Assembly (NCBI GenBank): GCA_020205615.1
Contig: CM035170.1
Coordinates: 55,604,812-55,668,811 of the forward strand
Direction of reading: 5' to 3'
DNA length: 64,000 bases
Origin: Panax quinquefolius
Taxonomy: Eukaryota; Streptophyta; Magnoliopsida; Apiales; Araliaceae
The translations under genes and the position numbers were made by a program. The notes under the pieces are model-generated. The model saw only the letters and a program-made list of their open reading frames with translations, did not search any database and had not been told where the DNA came from. This document shows, piece by piece, positions 42,818 to 54,633 of the stretch; position 1 is the first letter of the stretch; every line of letters begins with the position of its first letter.

Positions 42818-43760
42818 ATGGGACAGATACCAGTAGTGAACGAATTTCTGGATGTATTTCCGGAGGAATTGCCAGGACTTCCGTCGGATCGGGAGGTTGA
42901 ATTCGTTATAGATTTAGTACCGGGGACTGCACCGATTTCGAAAGCCCCTTACAGAATGGCATCGGCAGAGATGAAGGAGCTGATGGTACAGTTGCAGGAA
43001 TTATTGTATAGGAAGTATATTCAACCAAGTGTGTCTCCCTGGGGAGCACCAGTGTTGTTTGTAAAAAAGAAGGACGAGTCGATAAGACTGTGCATCGATT
43101 ATCGAGAACTGAACAAGGTGACGATCAAGAACAAGTACTCGTTACCTAGGATAGATGACCTGTTTGATCAGTTGAAGGGAGCGAAATATTTTTCCAAAAT
43201 CGATTTGAGGACGGGGTATCACCAGTTGAAGGTGAAAAAAGAGGATGTACCTAAGACAGCGTTCAGAACTCGTTACGGTCACTACGAGTTTCTAGTAATG
43301 TCGTTCGGGTTAACAAACGCGCCAGCAGCATTTATGGACATGATGAATCGGGTATTCAAGCAATACTTAGATAAATTCGTAGTTGTGTTCATAGATGATA
43401 TCTTGATCTATTCTAAGACTCAGGAAGATCATCTTTGAACATTTAAGGTTGGTGTTAGAGCGTTGAGGAAGGATAAGTTATCACGAAAAATCTCGAAGTG
43501 TGAATTACGGTTGGAGAAAGTTCAATTTAAGGGTCACGTGATCGACAAGGACGAAATTTCTGTGGATCCAGCAAAGGTGGAAGCGGTTGAGAATTGGGAA
43601 TAACCAAAGTCACCGACTGAAGTAAGAAGTTTCTTAGGACTGGCAGGCTATTACAGACGGTTTATCCAAGATTTTTCAAAGATAGCGAGGAACGTTGGCG
43701 AATTTAACGAAGAAGTCGGTAAAAATTTATGCGGACGAGAAATGAAGAGAGTTTTAAGGA
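42818..43760 (+). pseudogene. pol: Reverse transcriptase of B (FIDD box intact)
   Basis: An open frame to 43438 covers [87 protein letters not shown] and the catalytic [10 protein letters not shown] with aspartates at 43394-43399. A frameshift at about 43434 creates a TGA. Afterwards CELRLEKVQFKGHVIDKDEI and SFLGLAGYYRRFIQDFSKIA are readable, with a TAA at about 43601 in place of a glutamine codon. Much of the connection region before RNase H is damaged near 43690-43745. Confidence 0.9.
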
Positions 43761-44280
43761 ACTCGAAAAGACCGAGTGAAGCACCAAAGTTGTCTTTACC
43801 TGACGATACATGTGACTTCGTGATTTTCAGTGATGCGTCACACAAAGGACTTGGTTGTGTGCTTATGCAACATGGTAAAGTTATTGCGTATGCATCGCGT
43901 CAATTGAAGGATTACGAGAAGGGATATCCTACCCATGATCCGGAATTGGCGACGATGTAGTATTTGCCTTAAAAGATATGGAGGCACTATTTATATGGTG
44001 TAAGGTGTGAAATATACACGGACCATAAAAGTATGAAGTATATTTTCACGCAGAAGGAGTTGAATATGAGACAAAGAAGATGGTTGGAACTTATAAAGGA
44101 TTACGATTGCGACATCTTGTATCATCCGGGGAAAGTGAACATGGTAGCAGATGCGCTAAGCAGAAAGGGCGGTGGTAGATTGGCAATGCTAACAGCTCAA
44201 GAGGAGTTAATTAAGGAGATGGCTAGATTGGAACTCGAGATAAAAAAGTCCAAGAGAGCCAGAGGGGGAATTGTTCGCAA
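43761..44280 (+). pseudogene. pol: RNase H of B
   Basis: [20 protein letters not shown] and [20 protein letters not shown], with the catalytic aspartate in SDAS, are in one frame ending near 43958. After a shift and a stop near 43970, [40 protein letters not shown] and [11 protein letters not shown] follow. This is a full-length domain in sequence content, unlike the trimmed one in D, and shows what is deleted there. Confidence 0.88.
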
Positions 44281-45300
44281 TGGAGGCTCATCCGACTCTA
44301 TTGGACAAAATCAAGGAAGTACAAGGCAGCGATAAGGAATGTGTGAAGGTGAGGACAAGAATTTCAGATGAAAAAGAGCTTAAATTCAGTATGGGGGGTG
44401 ATGGACTATTGAGATTTGAGGAGAGAATTTGGGTGCCAGCGGTGTCTAAATTAAAGGAAGAAATCTTGCAGGAAGTTCATAGCTCAAGTTACTCAATTCA
44501 CCCGGGAAGCACAAAGATGTATCAGGATCTCCGCCAACATTATTGGTGGCCCAATATGAAAAGAGAAGTTGCAGAGTGCGTCAGCAAGTGTTTAACATGC
44601 CAACGAGTTAAGGTGAAACATCAAAAATCGAGCGGGCTACTTCAACCTTTAGAGATTCCGGAATAAAAGTGGGAGCATATCACGATGGATTATGTGGTAG
44701 GATTTCCAACTACGCAGAAGGGTTATGATGCAGTGTGGGTGATCGTCGATCGATTGACCAAGTCAGCGCATTTCTTACCAATCAAGATCTGATATACCTT
44801 AGATCAGTTGGCTAAGCTTTATATCAAAGAGATCATTTCCAGGCACGGTGTACCAGTTTCAATTGTGTCAGATCGCGATCCGCGGTTCACAACAAATTTC
44901 TGGAGAAGTTTTCAAGAACGCATGGGGACGCAACTGAGGTTGAGCACCGCGTATCATCCTCAAACAGATGGGCAGAGCGAGAGGACTATTCAAACGTTGG
45001 AGGACATGCTGAGAGCATGTGTGATGGATTTCAAAGGGAGCTGGGATGACCACCTACCGTTGGTGGAATTTGCATATAACAACAGTTACTACGCGAGCAT
45101 CGGGATGCCACCGTATAAAGCTTTATATGGAAGGAAATGCAGAACGCCATTGTGTTGGGATGAAGTAGGAGAACGTCAACTGCTAAGGCCAGAATTAGTA
45201 CAACAAACTGCAGATATGATCAAAACTATTCGAGCGAGGCTAGTGACGGCTCAAGATCGATAGAAGAAATATGATGATCTTCATCGGCAACAACGAGACT
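44281..45300 (+). pseudogene. pol: Integrase of B (D-D-35-E preserved, stops present)
   Basis: The zinc-binding part is EVHSSSYSIHPGSTKMYQDL followed by [12 protein letters not shown]. The catalytic residues are D in HITMDYV (44688-44690), D in VSDRDPRF (44871-44873) and E in GQSERTIQ (44979-44981), exactly 35 residues apart. Stops lie near 44664, 44791 and 45262; the first fits a TGG to TAA/TAG change and the last CAG to TAG. The frame 44808-45263 is open for 151 codons and includes [13 protein letters not shown] and [20 protein letters not shown]. It is the best preserved integrase core in the window. Confidence 0.9.
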
Positions 45301-45716
45301 TCGACGTTGGCACTTATGTGTTTCTAAAAGTATCACCTTAGAAAGGGAAACTGAGATTTGGGAAGAAGGGAAAACTTAGTCCCAGATTCATAGTACCCTT
45401 TGAAGTTCTGAGACGAGTCGGTGAGGTAGCTTATGAAATAGCTTTACCTCCAGAGCTGGAACATATACACAACGTATTCCACATTTCAGTCTTAAGACCA
45501 TATAAGCAGGACTACAAGCATGTCATAGAGTATGAACCCTTTCAGTTCGAAAAAGACTTAACTTACGAAGAGGTTCCAGTGCAGATAATTGATAGAAAAG
45601 AACAAGTGTTAAGAAATAAAATAATACCTTCTGTTAAGGTACTATGGAGGAACCACAAGGTTACATGGGAACTCAAGGAGAAAATGATGAAAAACTGCCC
45701 TAACCTGTTTGTTTGA
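45301..45716 (+). pseudogene. pol: Chromovirus-type integrase tail of B
   Basis: DVGTYVFLKVSP, a TAG at about 45340, KLRFGKKGKLSPRF, GEVAYEIALPPELEHIHNVF, VLRPYKQDYKHVIEYEPFQF, EEVPVQIIDRKEQVLRNKII, VKVLWRNHKVTWELKEKM and NLFV before a TGA at 45714. This is the Tekay-type C-terminus. Compared with D it lacks the EEMT residues between LWRNH and TWEL. Confidence 0.85.
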
Positions 45717-45744
45717 TGTGTAATGATTCCGGGGAGGGAATCCT

Positions 45745-45760
45745 TATAAGGGAGGGGGAA
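45745..45760 (+). other. Polypurine tract of B
   Basis: ATAAGGGAGGGGGAA directly before the 3' LTR start TGTAATATCC at 45761. Confidence 0.85.
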
Positions 45761-48700
45761 TGTAATATCCGAGATTTCTATGTAATCTAACAATTTCAAT
45801 AACAAACTTATGTGAAATTCTTATGTGACAATTATTCATAAATGAATTATTTAATTTCATTATATGTTATGTGATAAGATGTATTGGAATGGTTGGTACA
45901 GTTGAATCAACTATTCAATTTGGATAAGTATGAAATTAATTCTAATTAATTTCGTGGGATGACTTTAAAACATGACTTTGAGTACGGAGTGGAATTTAGT
46001 GATGCGGACAGCGTATTTGAGTCCGAAACGTCGAAATTAGTCAGGATAGACTGTAACCACGAAAATGCGTCACGATTGACTTTTTGGTCAAAGTCAACCG
46101 ATTGACTTTTTTGGGGAAAAAGTCAACTACGAATTTTGAAGTTGAGTTTGACGAAACGGATAGTTCCATGATGTCCGGGATGTCGACTTAAGTAGGAATC
46201 GATATAAGTATCGAACACGTTTTGCTACGAGGGGCAAAATGGTCAAAATGATTATTAATTGATTAAATGATTAAAATAATGTTTTATTTACATAAAGTTC
46301 ATTCTTTGGGAGTCCTTGTGACAATCTATATAGGACAAGGGAGGAGTATCGTCTTATAAGGATTATTGAGGAGAGGGGTTACTCTTGTGTTATTAAACAA
46401 AAACCTTTCATTTTCTTAACTCCTACCCATAATTAGCCTAATGAATTGTGAGTGTAATGATATCTGATCGTGGGGGAGTTGTAATGGGGTAGAGATTTCA
46501 GTTTCATTACACTATATATGAGGTATATTCATTCCATCTAAGCCTCTTCTTCCTTTCACAACAACTTTCTAACTAAAGAGCAAAAATAAAGAAAAGAGAA
46601 GAAAATATTGAGGGTTTTAGAGTGGTTCAAGGTGGGCTACGAATTCTGGAGAATCTTGCAAGCAAGGAAGGTGGTTATCAAGCTCCAATCAAGAAGAATT
46701 CGCAACCAAGGTAAGCTATGAGACCCACTTGTATGTTCTTGAGGAAAAATAGTGAAAATACATGTATAGCTATGATAAATGTTTTGTTTTGGCTTGATGA
46801 TGCCATGATTTCATGTATTACTGCTATGTGGATGATAAGAATGAAAATTCTGGTATATAACATGTTACTATTACATAAAGAATCATAGAATTTATGTATG
46901 CATGCTAACTATTTGATAAAATGCCTCTTAGTTTTTAATTTGATCAAAACATGTAAAGTTAGAGGGTTTGATTGTTGTAACATGTGTATATATGTTAGTA
47001 AATGTGGTCTGGATAGTAGGAATCAAATCCATGCATGCTAGAATCAAAATCATGATTTTCTCAAAAGTTGGGTTAAACTAGTTTGCATGAGTTTTCAGAA
47101 TTTTCGATCGCTTGAAATCATGTCTTCGATAATCCGTTTGGTGCATGTAGTAAATTTGTAAAATAGTATGTAGCATGAAGTATAAACTGTCCAAATTTCA
47201 TTCGGATCGAAGCTATATTGAGTGAGATATGAAAATTGTAAGCAAGCATGTTCACAACAAAAATCTGCAGAAATCTGGAATTTCCAGAATTTTTCTAAGT
47301 ATGAAATCTGTTCGGGCACGCTTTTCAAGGTAGCCTATTCGTGGTCTTAACTTGCATTTTCGAGATGTGATATTTTTGTAAAATAATACGCTATATGGGT
47401 TATATTGTGTCAAAATTTGAGTCATATCATGTACTGATTGATAGGAATAAAATTGCAAAGTAATTTCGCTTCGAATCTGTAGAAAAAATTTCTAAGCGTG
47501 AAGAAGCGGATTTTTCGAGTCGAGTCGGTAAAGATCCGATCCGGATTGAATCGAATCGGAAAAATTTTAGAAATTTATTTTGTCCAGATTTTCATACTGA
47601 ACCCCTGGACCTTTAAGATGCAACCTGCTTGTGTAATTTAAAGTGTATTTAATTAAGTATTAGTTTATAAACATATTAATATTAAAAAGGAAATTGTTTT
47701 CTTTCGTTTTGAAGTTTGAGAACCACTTCAACTATGTGAGGCTATGTGTTATGTGATTGAATAAGCTTGACCTATGTGATGCAACATGATATGTAATTGA
47801 ATTGTTTTGAATACAAGTTAACTTAATAAATCTTATTAAAATAATAGGAGACCCTTATACTTCAAACTAGATTGTGTATAAATGGTGATTAACGAGACAC
47901 ATGTGATTAGGTTATGTGAAGGTTAATTGTTAGCGTTAATTGTAACGGGCTTATCAGGTAAGTTTCCTAACCCTAATTTCTTTTGGGTATTTATTAAATC
48001 CTTACTAAAATTATCGCAGTAAGGGTAAGTATTGGACTTGTGTTAGTTATTTATTCGTGCAAGTTTCTTTGTTGAAAAGTCATACAAACTTCAATTATCT
48101 TGTAAGATTATCGATGATTATTCAGTTATTATTTTAACTGCCATAAGTTTAAATTTCATTTCATTATCGAACTGTTCTAAGTATGTTCTTGGCCTTTGTT
48201 TCCGGCTAGTTATTATTGCTGGAAAAAGTGATTTAAAACAATTCTTTCGAAGCTATTAAATGTTTACCAATCCAAATTGCTTTGAAAGTGCGGTCTCACA
48301 TGATTACTAAGATGAACAACTTAGAATAAGCGGGCAAATAGATGTCGAGCAAATAGTCCCATTTAAACTTATGCAACAAAACTTAATACTTGTGCACAAC
48401 GTAGGGTACAATAGGCTGATCACCTGGCGTACTTGCAGAGACCGTTTACAGTCTATTGGATTGTTAAACCGTCTGATGATTTTTTATGAAAGAAAATATG
48501 TTTAGGGTACTTTACACCCCTTAGTATGATATTGAAAATTCTTAAATTTCCATTCTTGATGTTTCTATTTAACACTTGACAATCATTTCAACTGCTGAGG
48601 TCTAGCTATTCAACTGTTTTCACTCCTGATGTATGTTTTCAAATTTCTGCATATACTTGCTGGGCAATTCGTGCTCATTCTTGCTTAAACCTTTCAGTTA

Positions 48701-48998
48701 AGGGTGAGAAGGCTGAGGGTTCGGGCAAGGACAAGGGAAAGTCCAAGATGAAGTGATGCTAATGGTTATGTAATAAGTTAATTATTTTCGAATATGTGTA
48801 ATGTAGCGATAAACGCTAAGACTAAGTTCCAGTATGTTTTAAGGTTGTAAAGACTTGGGATGTTATTTTGACTATTTATGTAATGGGTAATATAATATTA
48901 TTATTATTGTTAAAGTTTACTTAGATAGATGATGTTGTATGTTGTATCGTGAGCATCAAGTCCTGTAATCGATGTTACACGAATTTGGGGGCGTCACA
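45761..48998 (+). repeat. 3' LTR of B (3.24 kb)
   Basis: TGTAATATCCGAG to TTTGGGGGCGTCACA. Same parts as the 5' LTR, including five W-box cores (46076-46126) and TATA (46513-46520). The region 46980-47560 shows more differences than the rest, many at CAG/CTG or other C/G-rich spots. Confidence 0.92.
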
Positions 48999-49000
48999 AG

Positions 49001-49036
49001 TTGGTATCAAAGCCATAGGTTATAAACCTTAGGTGG
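49001..49036 (+). other. Second B primer-binding site and leader start after the 3' LTR
   Basis: TTGGTATCAAAGCC and TTATAAACCTTAGGTGG repeat the sequence after the 5' LTR (40026-40064), then A sequence on the other strand starts at about 49037. B is therefore followed by a truncated second internal copy. Confidence 0.85.
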
Positions 49037-49108
49037 TGAATCAACGGTGTGTGGTGACTCAACGGTCTCCTGTGCTCCATTGCTATTCTCAATATTCTCA
49101 GATGTCAT
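49037..49108 (-). pseudogene. gag: Gag N-terminus of A (copy 2)
   Basis: On the minus strand from the ATG complementary to 49106-49108: MTSENIENSNGAQETVESP, homologous to the first residues of A copy 1 Gag at 31861. Only about 23 codons remain before the B-derived junction at 49037. The continuation of this Gag (from MTVS on) is on the other side of B at 36800. Confidence 0.8.
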
Positions 49109-49282
49109 TTTCAAATGCTGACAAAAAACAAGGGTTAATTGACATGCAACATATTATCCCTATACTCTGACCGACCAATTAAATACCAAATAAACTTAGG
49201 TAGGTCATACTAGCGAAGGAATTCCCCATCTCTCCCCTCCTAGTTCTTGTCTCACATCTCATCCAGGGATCATATCCCTAAG

Positions 49283-49294
49283 CTTTGATATCAA
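49283..49294 (-). other. Primer-binding site of A (copy 2, mutated)
   Basis: TTGATATCAAAG on the minus strand next to the LTR end at 49296; one base differs from TTGGTATCAAAG. Confidence 0.7.
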
Positions 49295-49295
49295 C

Positions 49296-51685
49296 TGTGA
49301 CGCCCCCAAAATAGGTATACATCACCCATCTTGAGTCGCCAAATACATGGTACAAGATTCAAATACAACTTAATAATACAACTGTCGTGTAGAATACGAC
49401 AAGACATAACTAAGAGTTTTAATAAGAATATTGTCATCTAGACAATATTCACACTCAATAGAGTCTTCATTACATTTATTGTCACACTATTTAACACAAT
49501 AGTGAGGACTACTAATGCTATCATCTGGACCGTCACTCTGTTCCCGACTAGTCCGACACGCGTTCTCATTTTCGAAGAGAACGGTGAAAGAAAGAAAGGG
49601 TGAGCTCAACTAGCCCGATGAGAAATATTATGACTAAGATAATGCAAAATAATTTATCGTTAGCCTTCAACAGTGTTAAACTGATAAAATATAATAAACA
49701 TCAAGTTTAACTGCAGCGGAACAAGCAATCCATTAGAAGAGTCAAGTAGAGAATAAAATCTACTATCTTCTACGATTTAAAAGGTTTTTCATCACTTTTA
49801 TCATTTGAGACTCGACAATAAATAATCTACATCATCCTCGCACTACTGATCAAGGATATTCATTAAGATCATAACCACAAATTATCCATACTTTACGGGC
49901 CAAGGATATTCGTGTATTCATCAATGGTCATAATCATGCCAACAATCGTCCATCAATGCACTACTGACTGATGAGGATTTATACCACATCATTTTTAACA
50001 TTACGGTCGTGATGATTATACCGAATAATCCTCGTGTCATAATCATACCAAGTCCATCTATGCACTACAGGCCACAGATGACTTTCAACATAATATAAGC
50101 ATGAGGATGATGATAATTCAATAAAACAAGTTCAAGAATAAATTTTAAAGATTTATAAGTTAATTTATCCTGAACTCAATAACGTCCAAATTGTCAACAT
50201 GATACTGCTTTGTGGAGTAAAATTCAAGAATGCTCAGAAGAATATTTCCATGAAAAGATACTAGATGAAGTGCAAATATCAAGGATATTCCACTAATTTC
50301 ATGGAGTATAGAAGCCAAAACTTTAACCAACTAAGTATAATAGGCAATTGGATTTTACTGGCTATCATTAATCCACGTGATGCATTATTCCAATGAATAA
50401 TAAAGAATGGAATAACAGAAGAATTCACCAGGCATGCGTAATCCGCACAGAAAGGTTATTCCAACAAAATAATAAAGAATGGAACCAGGTCATGCGTAAT
50501 CCTCACAGACAGGATGTACCAACAGAATAATAAAGAATGGAACCAAGTCATGCATAATCCGCATAGACAGGATATTCCAACATAATAATAAAGAATGAAA
50601 TAACAACAGCATTCACCAGGCATGCGATAAACCGCACAGACAGATTATTCCAACAGAATAATAAAGATTGGAATAACAGAAGAATTTCACCATGTATGCG
50701 GTACTTCACATAGACAGGTTATTCCAACATAATAATAAAGAATGGAATAACAACCCTTACGAGTATTGAAAGAAAAATAACTCTCTTCATGAATATGAAA
50801 GAATAATACCTCTTACGAGTACAATAAATAATATCCCTTACCTTAGAAAGAAGAGTATTCCTACTGGTAGGGCGAGGATATTCTTGAAGAAAACTTGCAC
50901 TATTTTCTACGCTCAAAGCTTTCTTAAACTCTAAAGAAATACGCTCAAGATTATAGAAGAAGAATTCTCCGAACTTCTGGTGTGATTTTCAATTCTAACT
51001 AAGCATCCTATTTATAGGAGAATGGAAAGGATACTATGTTGCACTATGCAATAAAATATAATATATTCTTTTTATAATCAAATAAAACAAAACTTTATAA
51101 AAAGTATTTTGTTTTATATAAAAAGTTTTTACTATGGAAACACTATGCAGGCACTATGCATAATAAAATATAATATATTCTATTTAAAATCTAATAAAAC
51201 AAATAACTTTATAAAAGTATTTTGTTTTATATAAAAGATTTTACTATACAAACACTATCGCAGTATTTATGCAAACACTATGCATAATAAAATATAATAT
51301 ATTCTATTTAAAATCTAATAAAACAAATAACTTTATAAAAGTATTACATTTTATATATAAAGTTTTACATTTTATTACATTTATAATAATAATAAAACAA
51401 ACTTTATCATCATTATTATAATTCACAATATTAATCAACCAGTCGTTCCTTGTGGAAAGAGGGGCTTTCCAATAAAGATTTCTCCCTATTGGCGCGCAAT
51501 TAGGTGACCAAACCTCTCCTTGGCGTAACTTACGAACATCGTTAATATTGAAAATAATAATATTAATAACTTCGTCGTCTCAATTATTGATTTAATAATA
51601 TATAAAATATCGACAATAATTGAATCCAATAACGTGAGATACTATGCAGCAATTACTGTAGCAATAATTGAACAAAACTAAGTGA
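49296..51685 (-). repeat. A LTR, copy 2, distal part
   Basis: On the minus strand the transcript-downstream part of the LTR up to GGGGGCGTCACA. It is interrupted at 51685 by C and continues at 62005-62388; together about 2.77 kb. It includes the TATA box (51009-51016), GTAAGG (50841), the hairpin array (about 50380-50752) and U3 repeats (51050-51385). The acceptor-like CAG of copy 1 reads TTCGAAGAG here (about 49573). Confidence 0.9.
51681..51685. repeat. Target-site duplication AGTGA of C (left)
   Basis: AGTGA at 51681-51685 matches 62000-62004. Copy 1 of the A LTR has a single CTAAGTGAG at the same place (about 34379-34387), confirming the insertion. Confidence 0.92.
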
Positions 51686-53022
51686 TGTAAGACCCAGAAA
51701 TTTTTAAATAAAAAGGAATTTCCTTTATTTATTATTTTGAAATAGTAAGGGTTGATTTGATTAATGTGGATAGTTAAGGGTTAAATCATGCAAATATTTC
51801 AAAATAAGCAAGTGGTTATAAAATATTCATTATTGTTTGGGAATATTCGTTTGGTCGTGGAATATTAAATCTTGTCGGGAATATTAAATGCGACCAGTAG
51901 CGACCATGTGTGGGCCCCATAACGGAAAGTGATTGGATGAAGAAAACGACAAATATAAGTTGTTTTTAAATAACTGGCGTAGTTATTCTAAGTATCTTGT
52001 TGGAATACCCGGTGGTTAAAACACACTAATAATGGCGTTGTTGAACAAGTAGCACCCAGTATTGCACCAATTATTGATTCTTACGTAAGAAGGCACTACT
52101 CAATAATGGTTACGAATGATAATTCTCAAAGATTTTATTGAGTTAATAATTGTTGCGTTGATATTTTATATTCTTTGTTGTTTCAATAATTGTCATTACA
52201 AGATTTTTCATTATCGAAGCAATAATTCATATTATCCGAATAATATTATTAGATAACATTATTGGCAATGTCTAGAAAGTTACATCTAAGGAGAGGTTTG
52301 GTCATCTAATTGCGGCCAAGATGAAGAAATTCTTATTGAAAGCCCCTCTTTCTGTGGAACTGCACGGGTTGTCAATATTGTGATTCTGTAATATTATTTG
52401 TGAATAATTAATTATTGATTTATATGATGAGGAAAATATTGATTTTATGTGGATATAGATGGAGAAAATTTTAAAATGACAATTGTTGAAAATTAATATT
52501 TTATCTTTTTCGATAAAATAATTCATTTAAATATATTATTTTAATAATATATTAACTGTTATATTTTTACAATGAATGTGGGATATATGAGTATATGAGG
52601 AGGAAGAGTATTTTGTGGTATTAAATGTTTAACACATGTTTTGTGTGTTGGTGGACACAATTATTGAATCAAATTTGATTATAAATTGTAAAATCACCCG
52701 TTTGTGGATTTCTTCAATTTCTATTTGGAATTTGGAAAACTTTCTTACGCAAAGTTGTAGAGAATTGAATTTCCTATAAAAACTTGCGAGATTCGAATTT
52801 TCTGATGAAAGGGCTGTTTATTATGAATTATTGAAGTTCAAGCTCAAATAATTGATTTTGGGAGTTTAAATTATTTTTGTTAAGAAAAACGTTTTTTGTA
52901 TTTTTTTGGACATCATTAACATGTGTGGCTGGTGTTTTGACCAAAAGGTGGGCTAAGGAAAATTTGTATAATTATATTAATATTATATTAAATTTTACGC
53001 TTTGGTGTTCTAAGTAATTTCC

Positions 53023-53030
53023 TATAAATA
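53023..53030 (+). promoter_or_regulatory. TATA box of the C 5' LTR
   Basis: TATAAATA followed by GGGTGCTTGG, shared with E and with the 3' LTR (60550-60557). Confidence 0.6.
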
Positions 53031-53303
53031 GGGTGCTTGGGTTAGAATTGAAAATCACACCGTAAACGAAGTTTTCTCTATATTTCTCTCGATATTTTGG
53101 CGTATTCTTGCAGTATTTTGAGTATACTTTGAGTATTGATATACGGTGCAAGTTCATTCAAATAAGTTATTCCAAATCAATCTTGCTCTTTTTTGAGGTA
53201 AGGAATATTATTTTTTTTTCGTAATGATATTATTTCTTCAATATCATTATGCTGAAATGTTGATCTGAAGTTTTTATCAAATTTGGAACTTTTTCATGTC
53301 GGG

Positions 53304-53490
53304 ATTACTATTCATGAGTTACTATTCATGAGTTACTATTCACGAGTTACTATTCACGAGTACTATTCATGAAGCGTGAAGATGTTTTTTGTGGAATTTC
53401 TATCTTTTGGTGTCTGAGAGTTACTATTCACGTATCTGGCACTATTCACGATATCTGATTACTATTCACGATACTCTGACTATTCACCAA
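53304..53490 (+). repeat. TTACTATTCATGAG-type tandem repeats in the C 5' LTR
   Basis: Two clusters: about five units of 14-15 bp (53304-53372) and about four longer units (53421-53490), all around TACTATTCACG. The 3' LTR has a longer first cluster (60836-60930), so copy number differs between the two LTRs. Confidence 0.75.
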
Positions 53491-53729
53491 AAAATAAAAT
53501 TTCTTCTTTTCGTCAAAAACATCTATTCGGATACTAGCTCGATTGTATCCATGTTTTGATCATTCTTGAATTTTACACCACTATGATTATTTTTGAGGTA
53601 TTTTTGACGTGGATAAAACCAAGTACGAATCCTTAATCCTTAATCCTTGTCATTTTGTTTCACTTTGGATTCGTTTCTTTAAAAAAATATTTTCATCATC
53701 CTCGGTCTTAAATGATGATATTATGGAAT

Positions 53730-53897
53730 ATCTTTGGCACATAGTGCAAAGATGAATGATTTCTTAAGAATATCTTTGGCTGTAGTGCAAAGATGAATGA
53801 TTTCTGAAAAATATCTTTGGCTTTGTAGTGCAAAGATGAACAGTGTTTAAATGAACATGACCAATCGATGAATATCTTTGGCTCAGAGTGCAAAGAT
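53730..53897 (+). repeat. Array of four ATCTTTG/CAAAGAT hairpins in the C 5' LTR
   Basis: Hairpins at 53730-53753, 53772-53794, 53813-53837 and 53874-53897 with unchanged 7-bp arms but variable loops. The 3' LTR carries four more or less altered ones between about 61288 and 61455. Confidence 0.75.
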
Positions 53898-54446
53898 GAA
53901 TATTTGATTCCGGATGTATATTGATTGATGTTACGAGGGATAAAAGATAGATGATGAACTTTTAAATTCATACATAGAAGATAGTAGTTTGCATTCTCTA
54001 CTTAACTCTTCTAATGAATTATTATTTCATTATGAGTATTGATTTAAAATTTGTTGTCTATTGTATTCTATTAGATTTTTCCTGTTGAAGACTAACGATA
54101 ATTTGTTGTATATTATCTTAGTCATAATATTCTTTATTGAGCTAGTTGAGCTCACCTTTTCCTTTTGTTCCATTTTTCTCGGGAGGCGAGAATATAAGCG
54201 AGTACGAAGTCTGGTATGGAATGAAGGTTTTAGAAAGGATTGCTTAGTAGTCCTCACCATTTTGTAAAATAATGTATCAATAAAGGTGATGAGGATTTAT
54301 TTGAGTATAGATATTGTCTGAAGATAATATTTGTATTCAAACTCACGATTTCTTGTTGTAATAATAAAGTTGTAGTTGTTTACATACCATGTATTGACAA
54401 CTTTCGGAATAGGTGATGTATACCTATTTTGGGGGCGTCACAGCGA

Positions 54447-54459
54447 TTGGTATCGAGCT
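54447..54459 (+). other. Primer-binding site of C
   Basis: TTGGTATCGAGCT; the expected TATCAGAGC reads TATCGAGC, one of the CAG-centred differences seen throughout C. Confidence 0.7.
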
Positions 54460-54633
54460 TAGGGATATGATCTCCAGGCGGAGATCGGGGAATAGAACTA
54501 GGAGGGAGAGACGAGTAAATCCTTCGCTAGTGTGTCCTACCTAAGCTTATTTGTTAGTTGGTCAATATATAGGGATATTATGTGATATATTGATTTCCTT
54601 AATTAACCCTTGTTTTATGACGATGATTTGAGA

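Larger units (their letters stand above)
36801..48998 (+). mobile_element. Ty3 (Tekay/Del-like) element 'B', nearly complete, inserted in A gag
   Basis: 5' LTR 36801-40023, PBS 40026, an extra upstream reading frame, gag, protease, RT, RNase H, integrase, chromovirus tail to 45716, polypurine tract, 3' LTR 45761-48998. After the 3' LTR a second PBS and 39 bp of B leader follow before A resumes. RT keeps FIDD and integrase keeps D-D-35-E, but several stops and frameshifts block expression of a full polyprotein. No target duplication is visible because the right side is rearranged. B belongs to a different subfamily from A, C and D: its LTR start is TGTAATATC and it has a CX2CX3HX4C knuckle. 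Confidence 0.9.
51686..54442 (+). repeat. 5' LTR of C (2.76 kb)
   Basis: TGTAAGACCCAG to GGGGGCGTCACA. TATA at 53023-53030; donor-like GAG|GTAAGG at 53195-53203; TTCACG/TTCATG repeats 53304-53490; four hairpins 53730-53897; the expected acceptor CAG reads CTCGGG at about 54178-54183. Confidence 0.92.
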
